Source: Photobacterium arenosum (GTDB lineage Bacteria; Pseudomonadota; Gammaproteobacteria; Enterobacterales; Vibrionaceae). From it: DNA of 64,000 bases. The DNA lies in NCBI RefSeq assembly GCF_014841115.1, contig NZ_JACYTP010000002.1, forward strand, positions 534,392-598,391, written 5' to 3'. The notes under the pieces are model-generated. The model did not search any database. It was not told the origin of the DNA and saw nothing but the letters and a program-made list of their open reading frames with translations. Positions 51,461-60,414 of the stretch are shown piece by piece; within the stretch, counting starts at the first letter, position 1; each line of letters opens with the position of its first letter. Both the position numbers and the translations under genes were made by a program.

Positions 51461-52831
51461 TTACCGGCGTTGCTGGAATCGCTCGACCAGACGTTTTGCT
51501 GCTGCCTGATGACGGCTCAGCAGTGCCGGTAAATCGACCCCGATCACCATGCCATCATGGACGCGCCATTGGCCTGCCACCATCACTCTGTCTGCCTGGT
51601 GCGCGCCACAGAGCACCAGTGCAGCCAGTGGGTCATGCGCGCCAGAGAAGCGGATATCATCAAGACGGAACATGGCGATGTCTGCCTGTTTACCCACCTC
51701 CAGAGTACCAAAGTCTTCACGACCCATAGCGCGTGCTGACCCTGATGTTGCCCAGCGCAAAGCATCGAAATGGGTGACAGCTGCTGAGCCATAACGTAAG
51801 CGCTGGATGTAAAGACCCATACGTACTTCGTTGACCAGGTTAGAGCCGTCGTTCGACGCTGAGCCATCAACACCCAGGCCTACTTTGACGCCCGCTGCTT
51901 CCAGCTCTTTGTTGCGGCAGATACCGGAGGCCAGCATCATGTTTGATGACGGGCAGTGACATATCCCGACTTCGGCCTGTCCTAAACGGCGGATCTCTTC
52001 TTCGTTGAAGTGAATACCGTGTGCCAGCCAGGTGCGGTGATTCAGCCAGCCGGTTTCTTCCAGGTAATCAACCGGGCGCAGACCGAAACGCTCCAGACAG
52101 AAGTTTTCTTCATCAATGGTTTCACACAAATGGGTGTGTACCATGACATTTTCACGTTCTGCCAGGCGGGCGGTTTCTTTCATCAGATCGGTTGTGACGG
52201 AGAAAGGCGAACAGGGTGCCAGTGCTATCTGGGTCATCGCACCATCACCACGCTGGTGGTACTGACGGATCAGACGCATGCTGTCATCGAGTATGGTGTC
52301 TTCTTTCTGGATGGTATGACGGGGCGGCAGGCCACCTTCGTCTTCGCCCAGACTCATTGAACCACGGGTAAAAATAGAACGGATACCCAGTTTCTGTGCT
52401 GTCTCTACCTGGATATCAATGGCATGTTCCAGCCCGCGGGGGATCAGATAATGGTGATCCGATGCGGTTGTACAGCCGGACATCATCAGCTCAACCAATG
52501 CCAGCTCAGTGGCGACCTGCATCATTTCTTCATCAAGACCGGCCCAGACCGGGTACAAGGTTTTGAGCCAGTGGAACAGCTCTTTGTTCAGTGCATCCGG
52601 ATAGGCGCGGGTCAGCGTCTGATAGAAATGGTGATGGGCATTGACCAGACCGGGCGTGATGACATGTTCACTGGCATCAATTACCTGATCGGGTTTGTTA
52701 GACGGTTGAGCACCAAGAGGAACCAGCTCAATCACCTTAGTACCTTGAATCACTACGCCGCCGCGTGCATCCAAATCTGTGCTTGAGCCTGTGTAAATGG
52801 CTAAAGGGTTTTTCAGCCAGATGGTTACCAT
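51461..52831 (-). CDS. 8-oxoguanine deaminase
   Basis: Zinc-dependent amidohydrolase that deaminates 8-oxoguanine to urate, feeding the urate pathway downstream. The 456-residue protein has the opening IWLKNPLAIYTG found in this subgroup, metal ligands in NAHHHFYQTLTRAYPD and HTHLCET, AHGIHF, and the metal/catalytic Asp in GLGVDGSASNDGSNL. These match the characterised Pseudomonas enzyme group, formerly annotated as hydroxydechloroatrazine ethylaminohydrolase-like. AAGGAAA lies before the ATG. Guanine deaminase is the main alternative, but the adjacent urate genes favour 8-oxoguanine. Confidence 0.87.
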   Translation of the reverse strand: MVTIWLKNPLAIYTGSSTDLDARGGVVIQGTKVIELVPLGAQPSNKPDQVIDASEHVITPGLVNAHHHFYQTLTRAYPDALNKELFHWLKTLYPVWAGLDEEMMQVATELALVELMMSGCTTASDHHYLIPRGLEHAIDIQVETAQKLGIRSIFTRGSMSLGEDEGGLPPRHTIQKEDTILDDSMRLIRQYHQRGDGAMTQIALAPCSPFSVTTDLMKETARLAERENVMVHTHLCETIDEENFCLERFGLRPVDYLEETGWLNHRTWLAHGIHFNEEEIRRLGQAEVGICHCPSSNMMLASGICRNKELEAAGVKVGLGVDGSASNDGSNLVNEVRMGLYIQRLRYGSAAVTHFDALRWATSGSARAMGREDFGTLEVGKQADIAMFRLDDIRFSGAHDPLAALVLCGAHQADRVMVAGQWRVHDGMVIGVDLPALLSRHQAAAKRLVERFQQRR

Positions 52832-52845
52832 TTTGTTTTCCTTAG

Positions 52846-52902
52846 CCTTCTCTGCCGTTGCCGAGGAGAAGGTCTTATGGGGTGGGGATCGTTATGATCC
52901 CC
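52846..52902. other. Two hairpins between the permease and deaminase genes
   Basis: CCTTCTC (52846-52852) pairs with GAGAAGG (52866-52872). GGGGATC-GTTAT-GATCCCC (52884-52902) is a perfect 7-bp stem. They lie between the urate/xanthine permease stop and the deaminase start on the same strand, and may partly terminate or attenuate read-through. Confidence 0.6.
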
Positions 52903-52935
52903 GGGTTAAAGTTAATGTGTTATTTGTCTCTCTGT

Positions 52936-54330
52936 TCAGGATTGTTTTGCTGTTTCAATGTGTTGCTTCTTTTCCGCAGTTTCAGAGGTTTGAACCGGGA
53001 GTTCACTCTCTGCCTCTTCGTCTGTGGTTTCCTCGATGCTGTCGCTGACTGCGTTCTCAGGCAGGATCTGGTTTAGCAGTACAGTAACGATTGTGCCGGT
53101 AGTAATGCCTGAGTGGAACAGGTTAGCCAGATCGTGTGGCAGGTGCTGAACCAGACGCGGTTCGATAGTCACTGCCAGACCAGAAGCCAGACCGACGCAG
53201 ATCACCAGTGCGTTACGCTTGGTGTCAGCCGCTTTGATCAGCATGCGAATACCTGCATAGGCGATCATACCGAACATAATGAAACCGACACCGCCCAAAA
53301 CAGGCTTGGGAATGGTCACGGCCAGTGCGGCCAGTTTAGGGAACAGGCCACCCAGAATCAGCAAGCCGCCGGTTGTTGCCACAACATAGCGGCTGGCAAC
53401 GCCTGTGATACCCACGATACCCACGTTCTGACTGAAAGAAGCCAGAGGCATTGCGGTCAGGAAGGCTGCCAGTGTACTGCCCAGACCGTCACCCAGCAGA
53501 CCGCGTTTCAGATCGTTACCAGACAGCTTGACTTTACAGTTGTTCGCCAGGGCCATGAAATCCCCTGTTGCTTCGGCAATCACGACTATGTATACCAGGC
53601 TCATGCTGATGATAGCCGACAGGCTGAAGCTCATACCGTATTCCATGATGGCCGGGCTGCCCACCCACTCAGCGCGTGCAATCTGGTCAAGGTCAACCAT
53701 GCCCATTGACAGGGCCACCAGATAACCACCGGCCAGGCCAATTACAATGGCAGAAGCGGCGACGGCACCACGGCAGTAAATAGACACCACGATAACGATT
53801 GCCAGCGAGATAAATGCCAGGAACAGTTTTGGCATGGTGGCAAATTGCTCGCTGGTATTGGGTGCATCTCCCACCCAGTTCATGGCAACGGGGAGGATGG
53901 TCAGGCCGATTAGCGTCACCACCACACCGCTGACCACATTAGGGAACAGCTTGCGAATTTTATCCATGAAAAAGCTGGCTGCCACGACCACGAAAGAGCC
54001 GATAAGGGCTGCCCCCATGATACCGCCAACACCGTCAGCGTTACCTATGCTGATGGCAACACCCAGAAAACCGAAACTCGATCCCATGACAACGGGAAGA
54101 CGGATACCGACAGGGCCAAGGCCAAGACACTGTGCAATGGTGACAATACCGGATGCGAGCAGAGCGGCGTTGATCAGTGTGACGACCTCATCGGTCGGCA
54201 GGCCAATAGAGGTACCGACAATCAATGGCACAGCGACAATGCCGCCGATGGAAGCCAGCATATGCTGGATAGCTAAGAGCAGGGTGATGCTGTGTGGTGG
54301 TCTCTGGTTTAGCGTATAGAGAAGTTTCAT
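52936..54330 (-). CDS. NCS2-family uracil-xanthine/urate permease
   Basis: Inner-membrane nucleobase symporter of the NAT/NCS2 family, 464 residues from the ATG at 54330 (GGAG upstream), with about 14 helices. Family signatures are LAIQHMLASIGG in helix 1, VVIAEATGDFM in helix 8, the loop-helix SFSQNVGIVGITGVASR, and GLFPKLAALAVTIPKPVLGG. The last 50 residues are a hydrophilic, acidic tail. The neighbours point to urate or xanthine as substrate, as in E. coli UacT or XanQ. The exact specificity cannot be read from sequence. Confidence 0.88.
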   Translation of the reverse strand: MKLLYTLNQRPPHSITLLLAIQHMLASIGGIVAVPLIVGTSIGLPTDEVVTLINAALLASGIVTIAQCLGLGPVGIRLPVVMGSSFGFLGVAISIGNADGVGGIMGAALIGSFVVVAASFFMDKIRKLFPNVVSGVVVTLIGLTILPVAMNWVGDAPNTSEQFATMPKLFLAFISLAIVIVVSIYCRGAVAASAIVIGLAGGYLVALSMGMVDLDQIARAEWVGSPAIMEYGMSFSLSAIISMSLVYIVVIAEATGDFMALANNCKVKLSGNDLKRGLLGDGLGSTLAAFLTAMPLASFSQNVGIVGITGVASRYVVATTGGLLILGGLFPKLAALAVTIPKPVLGGVGFIMFGMIAYAGIRMLIKAADTKRNALVICVGLASGLAVTIEPRLVQHLPHDLANLFHSGITTGTIVTVLLNQILPENAVSDSIEETTDEEAESELPVQTSETAEKKQHIETAKQS

Positions 54331-54431
54331 CGTTAGTTCTCCACAATTCATCCGATGAATTGGCTGCGTAGGGTTATAGGTTGTGTTCGCGTCTTTGGTT
54401 TTATTAAATTAGGTTTTTTAAGTGTGCAGTG

Positions 54432-54461
54432 ACCTGCCTCTGCCGTACGACAGAGGTAGGT
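54432..54461. terminator. Hairpin between the two permease genes
   Basis: ACCTGCCTCTG pairs with CAGAGGTAGGT (one G-T step) around an 8-base loop. It lies after the AzgA-type permease stop and before the next start on the same strand. No long T-run follows on the minus strand. Confidence 0.5.
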
Positions 54462-54525
54462 GTGCATCAAATGTTACTTTTCTAATTATGACTTTTAGAT
54501 TGGTACTGCATGTGTCTGTTTGTAA

Positions 54526-55872
54526 TCAGAGGTACACCAGTTTGGCGACAAAAATCGCGGTCAGTATGTACATGCTGATTGAGACATCTTTGGTTTTGCC
54601 TGTGGCGACTTTGAGCACTGTGTAGGTGATGAAACCCAGTGCGATACCGTTGGCGATGGAGAAAGTCAGCGGCATCATCAGCGCTGTGATAGCAGCGGGT
54701 GCGGCGTCGGTGAAATCGTTCCATTTCACGTGCTGCATACTGCTCATCATGACGAAGGCAACGTAAATCAGCGCGCCGGCAGTGGCGTAAGCTGGGATCA
54801 TGCCAGCCAGCGGCGAGAAGAAGATTGCCGCGATAAACAGCAGACCGATCACTATGGCTGACAGTCCGGTACGGCCACCGGCCGCGACACCCGCTGCACT
54901 TTCTACATAACTGGTGACAGGCGGACAACCCACACAGGCACCTGCCACGCTGGCGATACTGTCAGCTTTCAGGGCTTTGCTCAGACCTTCAATTTTTCCG
55001 GTTTCTTTGTTTCTCAGGTTTGCCCGTTCAGCCACACCCATCAGGGTACCGGCAGTATCGAACATGTTCACAAACAGGAAAGCCAGGATCACGCTGATCA
55101 TAGAAATGTTCAGGGCGCCGGCAATGTCCATGGCGAACAGGGTCGGAGCCAGACTTGGGGGAGTAGAGATCACCCCGTTGTAGTGGACCAGACCCAGCAG
55201 AATACCGATCAGGGTGACACTGAACATACCAATTAGCACGGCACCGAAGACTTTACGCTCACTCAGTACAGCAATGATCAGGAAGCAGATGGCGGCCAGC
55301 AGCGCCTGTGGCTGGGTAAAGTCACCCAAACTGACCAGGGTGGCAGGGCTGTCAACTACGATACCGGCGGTTTTCAGGCCGATCAGTCCCAGAAACAGAC
55401 CCACACCGGCTGTCATGGAAAAACGCAGGCTTTCAGGGATACTTTCGATGATCCATTCGCGGACTTTGTAAAAACTCATCGCAACGAAAAGGATACCGGA
55501 AATGAAAACCGCCCCTAAGGCAACTTGCCAGCTGTAGCCCATTTCTCCCACAACAGTGAAAGAGAAAAAGGCGTTCAGCCCCATGCCCGGAGCCAGACCG
55601 ACAGGCCAGTTTGCAAACAGGCCCATCAGCAAAGTGCCTATTGCAGCACCAATACAGGTTGCAACAAAAATTGCTTCGGCATCCATGCCTGAGGCCGACA
55701 TGATCTGTGGGTTAACGAAAATGATATAAGCCATGGTGGCAAAAGTTGTAATCCCACCTACGATCTCATTTTTCACGCTGGTGCCGTGAGCTCTGAGTTT
55801 AAACAGGCGCTCTAACAGTGAAGCTGAACCAGCTTCAGAACGACCGAGCGTTTCTGTTTTAGAGTTGTTCAT
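54526..55872 (-). CDS. AzgA-type NCS2 purine permease
   Basis: A 448-residue permease of the adenine/guanine/hypoxanthine branch (PurP/GhxP-like). Diagnostic segments are EIVGGITTFATMAYIIFVNPQI, GLAPGMGLNAFFSF, VNMFDTAGTLMGVAERANL, and CVGCPPVTSYVESAAGVAAGGRTGL. About 14 membrane helices. The ATG at 55872 follows GGAAG and matches the family start; the open frame to 56022 is leader. An ATTGTATACAAT palindrome lies 185 bases upstream. It probably brings purines into the catabolic pathway encoded around it. Confidence 0.9.
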   Translation of the reverse strand: MNNSKTETLGRSEAGSASLLERLFKLRAHGTSVKNEIVGGITTFATMAYIIFVNPQIMSASGMDAEAIFVATCIGAAIGTLLMGLFANWPVGLAPGMGLNAFFSFTVVGEMGYSWQVALGAVFISGILFVAMSFYKVREWIIESIPESLRFSMTAGVGLFLGLIGLKTAGIVVDSPATLVSLGDFTQPQALLAAICFLIIAVLSERKVFGAVLIGMFSVTLIGILLGLVHYNGVISTPPSLAPTLFAMDIAGALNISMISVILAFLFVNMFDTAGTLMGVAERANLRNKETGKIEGLSKALKADSIASVAGACVGCPPVTSYVESAAGVAAGGRTGLSAIVIGLLFIAAIFFSPLAGMIPAYATAGALIYVAFVMMSSMQHVKWNDFTDAAPAAITALMMPLTFSIANGIALGFITYTVLKVATGKTKDVSISMYILTAIFVAKLVYL

Positions 55873-56056
55873 GACGACGCTTCCTTTTTTTGCCCGAATG
55901 ACGATGTGTGCTGGTTGTTTTTTAATGTTTCCAACTTCACCTGCCAGACAGGACTTCCCTCTATGTTTCAGGCCGTCACTTGCTGAAAACCCTGCCGGCC
56001 TGATAGCTGCCGGAGACTGCATGGTTTTTGAAGTGATAACTACTTAGCCTGCACTC

Positions 56057-56068
56057 ATTGTATACAAT
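56057..56068. promoter_or_regulatory. Palindromic operator, site 1 (permease side)
   Basis: ATTGTATACAAT, a perfect 12-bp palindrome, identical to the site at 56828-56839. It lies upstream of the AzgA-type permease gene and past the uraH stop. Sites of the TTGTATACAA type are bound by GntR (FadR-group) regulators in other bacteria; no such gene is in the window. Confidence 0.65.
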
Positions 56069-56154
56069 CTTAAAACTCTCTTGCGCGGTGCCCTGACCTG
56101 CATCTGACCTCAGGCCAGGGACCCCCCATTGTTCTGCTTGTGTTCCGCTTTGGA

Positions 56155-56508
56155 TCAGCTGCCCCGGTATGTGGAGAAGCTGTAAGGCGACACCAGCAGT
56201 GGCACATGATAGTGGCTGCCTGTATCTGCGATACCGAAACGGATGACTACATCGTCCAGAAAGGGAACTGAAGGCAGTTCCACGCCTCTCTGGCGGAAGT
56301 AATGGGCAGTTTCGAATACCAGCTCATATTTGCCGGTCTGAAACTCGTTTCCTTCCAGCAAAGGCTGGTCAGTTCTGCCATCAGAATTGGTATGAGTGGT
56401 TTTAACCAGAACGAAGTCTGTGCCCTCTTGACGATAAAGCGACACTTTAATCTCCGCTCCAGGTAAGCCTGAGGCTGTGTCAAGCACGTGAGTTGTCAGT
56501 TTTCCCAT
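56155..56508 (-). CDS. uraH: 5-hydroxyisourate hydrolase
   Basis: Transthyretin-like enzyme that hydrolyses 5-hydroxyisourate, the product of urate hydroxylation, to OHCU. The 117-residue protein has all family marks: [14 protein letters not shown] with the catalytic His, [53 protein letters not shown], ending in the diagnostic YRGS tetrapeptide. No signal peptide is seen. It is divergent from puuE, and the 396-base gap between them contains two operator-like sites. Confidence 0.95.
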   Translation of the reverse strand: MGKLTTHVLDTASGLPGAEIKVSLYRQEGTDFVLVKTTHTNSDGRTDQPLLEGNEFQTGKYELVFETAHYFRQRGVELPSVPFLDDVVIRFGIADTGSHYHVPLLVSPYSFSTYRGS

Positions 56509-56562
56509 GGATAACCTCGCGCGTTGCGCTCCTTAAGTTGTACAGAAAATAGATTACTTCTT

Positions 56563-56579
56563 GCATACTAATTGTATGC
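56563..56579. promoter_or_regulatory. Palindromic site upstream of uraH
   Basis: GCATAC-TAATT-GTATGC, 55 bases before the uraH start. It includes ATTGTATG, resembling the ATTGTATACAAT sites on either side, so it may be a weaker site for the same regulator. Confidence 0.45.
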
Positions 56580-56827
56580 CTTCTGATGTGTGATCCGTAA
56601 TCAGTTCGCCACATTGTATTTAACTATGTACACAACTTTACCGATTAGTAAAGGCTTGTGTAACCGAAATGTTAACCCAAAAGTTAGGGTATGTAACCCT
56701 TTGTTGTACCTGACTGTTAGCTAACGTATTGATATTAAAGTAGGCAATATGGGGATAACAAGCGGTTAACTTTTTTTGATGAATATTAAAAAATGTTGCG
56801 CACATTTTATTTACAAAAATTCTGGAT

Positions 56828-56839
56828 ATTGTATACAAT
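56828..56839. promoter_or_regulatory. Palindromic operator, site 2 (puuE side)
   Basis: ATTGTATACAAT, identical to 56057-56068, lies 66 bases before the puuE start. Confidence 0.65.
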
Positions 56840-56863
56840 CACTGTTATAAATTGATTATCAGA

Positions 56864-56881
56864 TGGTCAGTGTGTTGACCA
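56864..56881. promoter_or_regulatory. Inverted repeat next to the puuE ribosome site
   Basis: TGGTCA-GTGTGT-TGACCA, 6-bp arms. The half-sites are those of RutR (TTGACCA/TGGTCAA) but in the opposite order, so RutR binding is doubtful. Confidence 0.35.
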
Positions 56882-56904
56882 ATTAGGATTTAAAGGAGTC
56901 ATGT

Positions 56905-57828
56905 GTGAGTAATGAGTATCCACGCAATCTGATCGGCTATGGTGCAGTACCCCCGCACCCACGTTGGCCAAATGACGCTCGCGTTGCTGTCTCTTTTGTT
57001 CTCAACTACGAAGAAGGTGGGGAACGTTGCATTCTTCATGGTGATAGCGAGTCGGAAGCATTTTTGTCTGAGATCCCAGCGGCACAGCCATTTCCGGGTC
57101 AGCGTCATATCAGCATGGAATCGATTTATGAATACGGCAGCCGTGCTGGCGTATGGCGCATCCTGCGCTTGTTTAAAGAATACGATGTGCCGCTGACTGT
57201 GTTCGGTGTCGCTATGGCACTGGAGCGTCACCCGGATGTAGCGAAAGCGTTTGTCGAAGCCGGCCACGAGATCTGCAGTCATGGTTATCGCTGGATTGAT
57301 TATCAGCACATTGATGAGTCAGAAGAACGCGATCACATGATGAAAGCGATTGAGATCATCAAAAATCTGACTGGTGAGCGTCCGTACGGCTGGTACACAG
57401 GCCGCACCGGCCCGAATACCCGCCGCATTGTGGCGGAAGAGGGCGGTTTTATGTACGACTCTGATGCCTACGATGACGATCTGCCTTACTGGCACGAAGA
57501 GGGCCCGAAACCGCAACTGGTGATTCCGTACACTCTGGATACCAATGACATGCGTTTTGCCACAGTACAGGGCTTTAATGCAGGTGATCAATTCTTCAAT
57601 TATTTAAAAGACACCTTTGACACCCTGTATGAAGAAGGTGCCACAGCACCCAAAATGATGTCAGTGGGTTTGCATTGCCGCCTGATTGGCCGTCCCGGAC
57701 GTATCGCTGCACTGCGCCGCTTCCTGGATTATGTGAGCCAGCATGACAGGGTCTGGCTGTGCCGCCGAATTGATATTGCCAAGCACTGGCACGAACATCA
57801 CCCGCACCCAAGTATGAAGGAGTATTAA
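56905..57828 (+). CDS. puuE: Allantoinase, PuuE type
   Basis: Metal-independent allantoinase of the polysaccharide-deacetylase fold that opens allantoin to allantoate. The 307-residue protein has YPRNLIGYGAVPPHPRWPNDARVAVSFVLNYEEGGE, typical of PuuE. It also has ISMESIYEYGSRAGVWRILRLF, GHEICSHGYRWIDYQ, GWYTGRTGPNTRR and MMSVGLHCRLIGRPGR. It begins at a GTG (56905) with AAGGAG upstream. Its stop overlaps the uraD start by one base. It is the first gene of puuE-uraD-allA-puuD. Confidence 0.94.
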   Translation: MSNEYPRNLIGYGAVPPHPRWPNDARVAVSFVLNYEEGGERCILHGDSESEAFLSEIPAAQPFPGQRHISMESIYEYGSRAGVWRILRLFKEYDVPLTVFGVAMALERHPDVAKAFVEAGHEICSHGYRWIDYQHIDESEERDHMMKAIEIIKNLTGERPYGWYTGRTGPNTRRIVAEEGGFMYDSDAYDDDLPYWHEEGPKPQLVIPYTLDTNDMRFATVQGFNAGDQFFNYLKDTFDTLYEEGATAPKMMSVGLHCRLIGRPGRIAALRRFLDYVSQHDRVWLCRRIDIAKHWHEHHPHPSMKEY

Positions 57829-58346
57829 TGATGGCACGTTTTACGTCTTGCCAACCGAGCCAAATGAGCAGGGAAGAGTTTGTCTCTCAATTTGCAGATG
57901 TGTATGAACACAGCCCCTGGGTGGCGGAAAAAGTTTACGACAATGGTCTCAGCGATGCTGATGATGACATCAGCACCCTGCATGCACGCATGGCAGACAC
58001 TTTGCTGTCAGCCAGCAAAGAAGAACAGTTAGCCCTGATTAATGCGCACCCGGATTTAGCCGGAAAAGCCGCAGTGAACGGTGAACTGACCGAAGCGTCC
58101 ACCGCCGAGCAGGCTGGCGCAGGGATTAGCCAGTGTTCACCAGAAGAATTCGAGAAGTTCAATCGTTATAACGATAGCTACAAAGCACGTTTTCAGTTTC
58201 CCTTTATCATGGCGGTGAAAGGGGCCAATCGTTATCAAATCCTTGAATCGTTCGAGGCGCGATTAGGCAATGAAATTGAGGCTGAGTTCGATAAGGCGTT
58301 GGAAGAGATCAATAAGATCGCTTTGTTCCGCCTGCAGACAATGTAA
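57828..58346 (+). CDS. uraD: OHCU decarboxylase
   Basis: Decarboxylates 2-oxo-4-hydroxy-4-carboxy-5-ureidoimidazoline to S-allantoin. The 172-residue protein carries the catalytic His and substrate residues in LALINAHPDLAGKAA, then ELTEASTAEQAGAGI, FEKFNRYNDSYKARFQFPFIMAVKG and a final Arg helix FEARLGNE. The start TAATG overlaps the puuE stop, which implies coupled translation; a second ATG follows directly. Confidence 0.94.
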   Translation: MMARFTSCQPSQMSREEFVSQFADVYEHSPWVAEKVYDNGLSDADDDISTLHARMADTLLSASKEEQLALINAHPDLAGKAAVNGELTEASTAEQAGAGISQCSPEEFEKFNRYNDSYKARFQFPFIMAVKGANRYQILESFEARLGNEIEAEFDKALEEINKIALFRLQTM

Positions 58347-58366
58347 TCAGGACAGGAATAGTCACC

Positions 58367-58912
58367 ATGAGCACACCAGTGAGACAACTGACGATTGAGC
58401 CACTTACCCGCGAAGCATTTGCCCCTTTTGGTGATGTTATTGATAAAGAAGTAAGTGACTACTTTATGATCAATAACGGGTCAACCCGACGTTACCATGC
58501 CATGGCCAATGTGGATGTGCAGGAAGAGGGTGGTTCAGCCATCATCAGTATCTTTGAAGCCCAGCCTTTGAGTTATCCTTTACAGATAGCCATGATGGAG
58601 AGGCATCCTCTGGGATCTCAGGCTTTTATTCCTTTGCTTGGAAATCCGTACCTGATCCTGGTGGCCCCGGCAGGGGATACACCGGACCCCGCTCAGCTTA
58701 AGGCGTTTTACAGTAACGGACGTCAGGGCGTGAATTATGGCAAAGGGGTCTGGCACCACCCGGTTCTGGCTCTGCGCAAGGACGATCAATTTCTGGTTGT
58801 CGATCGTGCCGGGCCTGGCAACAACTGCGATGAAGTGTACTTTTCTGACGATGTTCGCATCGAATTATCACTGAGCAGTTTGGAGCAGGAAGCATTAACC
58901 GTCGCACTTTGA
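58367..58912 (+). CDS. allA: Ureidoglycolate lyase
   Basis: Cleaves ureidoglycolate to glyoxylate and urea. The 181-residue cupin-like protein has LTREAFAPFGDVI, STRRYHAMANVDV, MMERHPLGSQAFIPL, and GVNYGKGVWHHPVLAL with the metal-site or substrate histidines. It is slightly longer than E. coli AllA (160 aa). It sits between uraD and puuD in the operon. The step that makes ureidoglycolate from allantoate (allantoicase) has no gene here. Confidence 0.92.
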   Translation: MSTPVRQLTIEPLTREAFAPFGDVIDKEVSDYFMINNGSTRRYHAMANVDVQEEGGSAIISIFEAQPLSYPLQIAMMERHPLGSQAFIPLLGNPYLILVAPAGDTPDPAQLKAFYSNGRQGVNYGKGVWHHPVLALRKDDQFLVVDRAGPGNNCDEVYFSDDVRIELSLSSLEQEALTVAL

Positions 58913-58958
58913 TAAGCCCAAGGCAATTAAAGTTCGCATAACATAACAGGAGTTCGTT

Positions 58959-60218
58959 ATGGATCCACATATGACGGAATGGCTGAATCTGGCAATTCGC
59001 TGGGTTCACATGATTGTAGGTATCGCCTGGATTGGTGCCTCATTCTACTTTGTCTGGTTGGAAAACAACCTGAACCGTGTCAATCCGAAAACTGGCTTGT
59101 CTGGTGACCTCTGGGCCATTCACGGTGGTGGTATCTACCACCTGGAAAAATACAAACTGGCACCGCCAAGCATGCCTGAAAACCTGCACTGGTTTAAGTG
59201 GGAAGCTTATTTCACTTGGATCACAGGTGTTCTGCTGCTGGGTGTGGTGTATTACCTCAATGCGGATATTTATCTGGTCGCGCCGGGATCAGGTCTGAGT
59301 GCCACGGCTTCAGTTGCACTGGGTGTGGGCTCTCTGGCAGCTGGCTGGATTATTTACAGCCTGCTGTGTGATTCAGCACTGGGCAAGAAGCCGATGCTGC
59401 TGGGTATTATCCTGTTCTTCGGTTTAGTGGCTGCAGCCTATGGCCTGAGCCAGGTGTTCAGTGGGCGTGGTGCTTACATCCATGTTGGTGCGATCATCGG
59501 TACTATCATGGTAGGTAACGTATTTTTCGTTATCATGCCGGCTCAGCGTGGTCTGGTAAAAGCCATTGAAGAGAATCGCGAACCGGACCCTGTACTGCCG
59601 GCAAAAGGTCTGCTGCGTTCACGTCATAACAACTACCTGACGTTGCCAGTGCTGTTCATCATGATCAGTAATCATTTCCCGAGCACCTATGGCTCAGAAT
59701 ATAACTGGTTGATCCTGGCTGGCCTGGCGGTCTTCAGTATCCTGGTACGCCACTACTTCAATACCCGTCATGGCAGCCAGAAGTTTGCCTGGACAATGCC
59801 GGTGGCAGCACTGGGTATGATCGCACTGGCATTTGTGACTTCGCCTTATGCAAGCAAAATGGGTGAAACCTCTGCACCTGCTGCGTCTGCACCTGCTGTA
59901 AAAGCAGAGTCAGCGACAGCTCAGGCGGAAACCGACTCGGCACAGCCTGCCAGCAGCGGAGTGAGCTTTGCTCAGGTGAATGAAGTCATTCAGATTCGTT
60001 GTTCAGTGTGTCATTCAGCACAACCGACGCACGCTGCGTTCTCGACAGCGCCTGCGGGTGTGATACTGGATACACCGGAAGAAATTAAAGTGAATGCCCC
60101 CCGCATTGTTGCGCAGTCGGTACAAACGAAAGTGATGCCGCTGGGTAACCTGACTCAGATGACCGATGATGAGCGCAAGCTGATCGGTACCTGGGTTGAA
60201 CAGGGCGCGCATCTTTAA
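58959..60218 (+). CDS. puuD: Membrane urate hydroxylase with C-terminal cytochrome c
   Basis: Urate hydroxylase that converts urate to 5-hydroxyisourate using a respiratory acceptor rather than oxygen-derived peroxide. The 419-residue protein has eight or so membrane helices (about 1-310; the start WLNLAIRWVHMIVGIAWIGASFYF, then HGGGIYHLEKYKLAP and RSRHNNYLTLPVLFIMISNHFP), a flexible Ala/Ser-rich linker (about 306-335), and a periplasmic cytochrome c domain with CSVCH at residues 348-352 and the likely Met ligand in KVMPLGN. This is the bacterial PuuD, not the E. coli glutamyl-GABA hydrolase of the same name. It ends the operon. Confidence 0.93.
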   Translation: MDPHMTEWLNLAIRWVHMIVGIAWIGASFYFVWLENNLNRVNPKTGLSGDLWAIHGGGIYHLEKYKLAPPSMPENLHWFKWEAYFTWITGVLLLGVVYYLNADIYLVAPGSGLSATASVALGVGSLAAGWIIYSLLCDSALGKKPMLLGIILFFGLVAAAYGLSQVFSGRGAYIHVGAIIGTIMVGNVFFVIMPAQRGLVKAIEENREPDPVLPAKGLLRSRHNNYLTLPVLFIMISNHFPSTYGSEYNWLILAGLAVFSILVRHYFNTRHGSQKFAWTMPVAALGMIALAFVTSPYASKMGETSAPAASAPAVKAESATAQAETDSAQPASSGVSFAQVNEVIQIRCSVCHSAQPTHAAFSTAPAGVILDTPEEIKVNAPRIVAQSVQTKVMPLGNLTQMTDDERKLIGTWVEQGAHL

Positions 60219-60225
60219 TCACCCC

Positions 60226-60241
60226 GGGGGCGAAAGCCCCC
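60226..60241 (+). terminator. Hairpin after puuD
   Basis: GGGGGC-GAAA-GCCCCC, a perfect GC stem with a tetraloop, 7 bases past the puuD stop. The T-tract is weak (ACTTTAT). Confidence 0.65.
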
Positions 60242-60414
60242 ACTTTATAGTCCGTTAGCCCAGACATACCCGGTGTTCCAGCTTGGAAACAAGTACGCGA
60301 AGTCCATAAACTAGATGGCAATCTGATGGGGTAAGCGTGTTGTGTGGCTCAGGCTGAATCCTGGGTAAGAAGGGCAGATAATCTCCTTTACATATCAATC
60401 CATAATATGTGACC

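Noticed and set aside
55873..56056. Purine riboswitch in the leader of the AzgA-type permease
   Set aside because: The conserved loop sequences of the purine aptamer cannot be found, and the frame open to 56022 is only leader.
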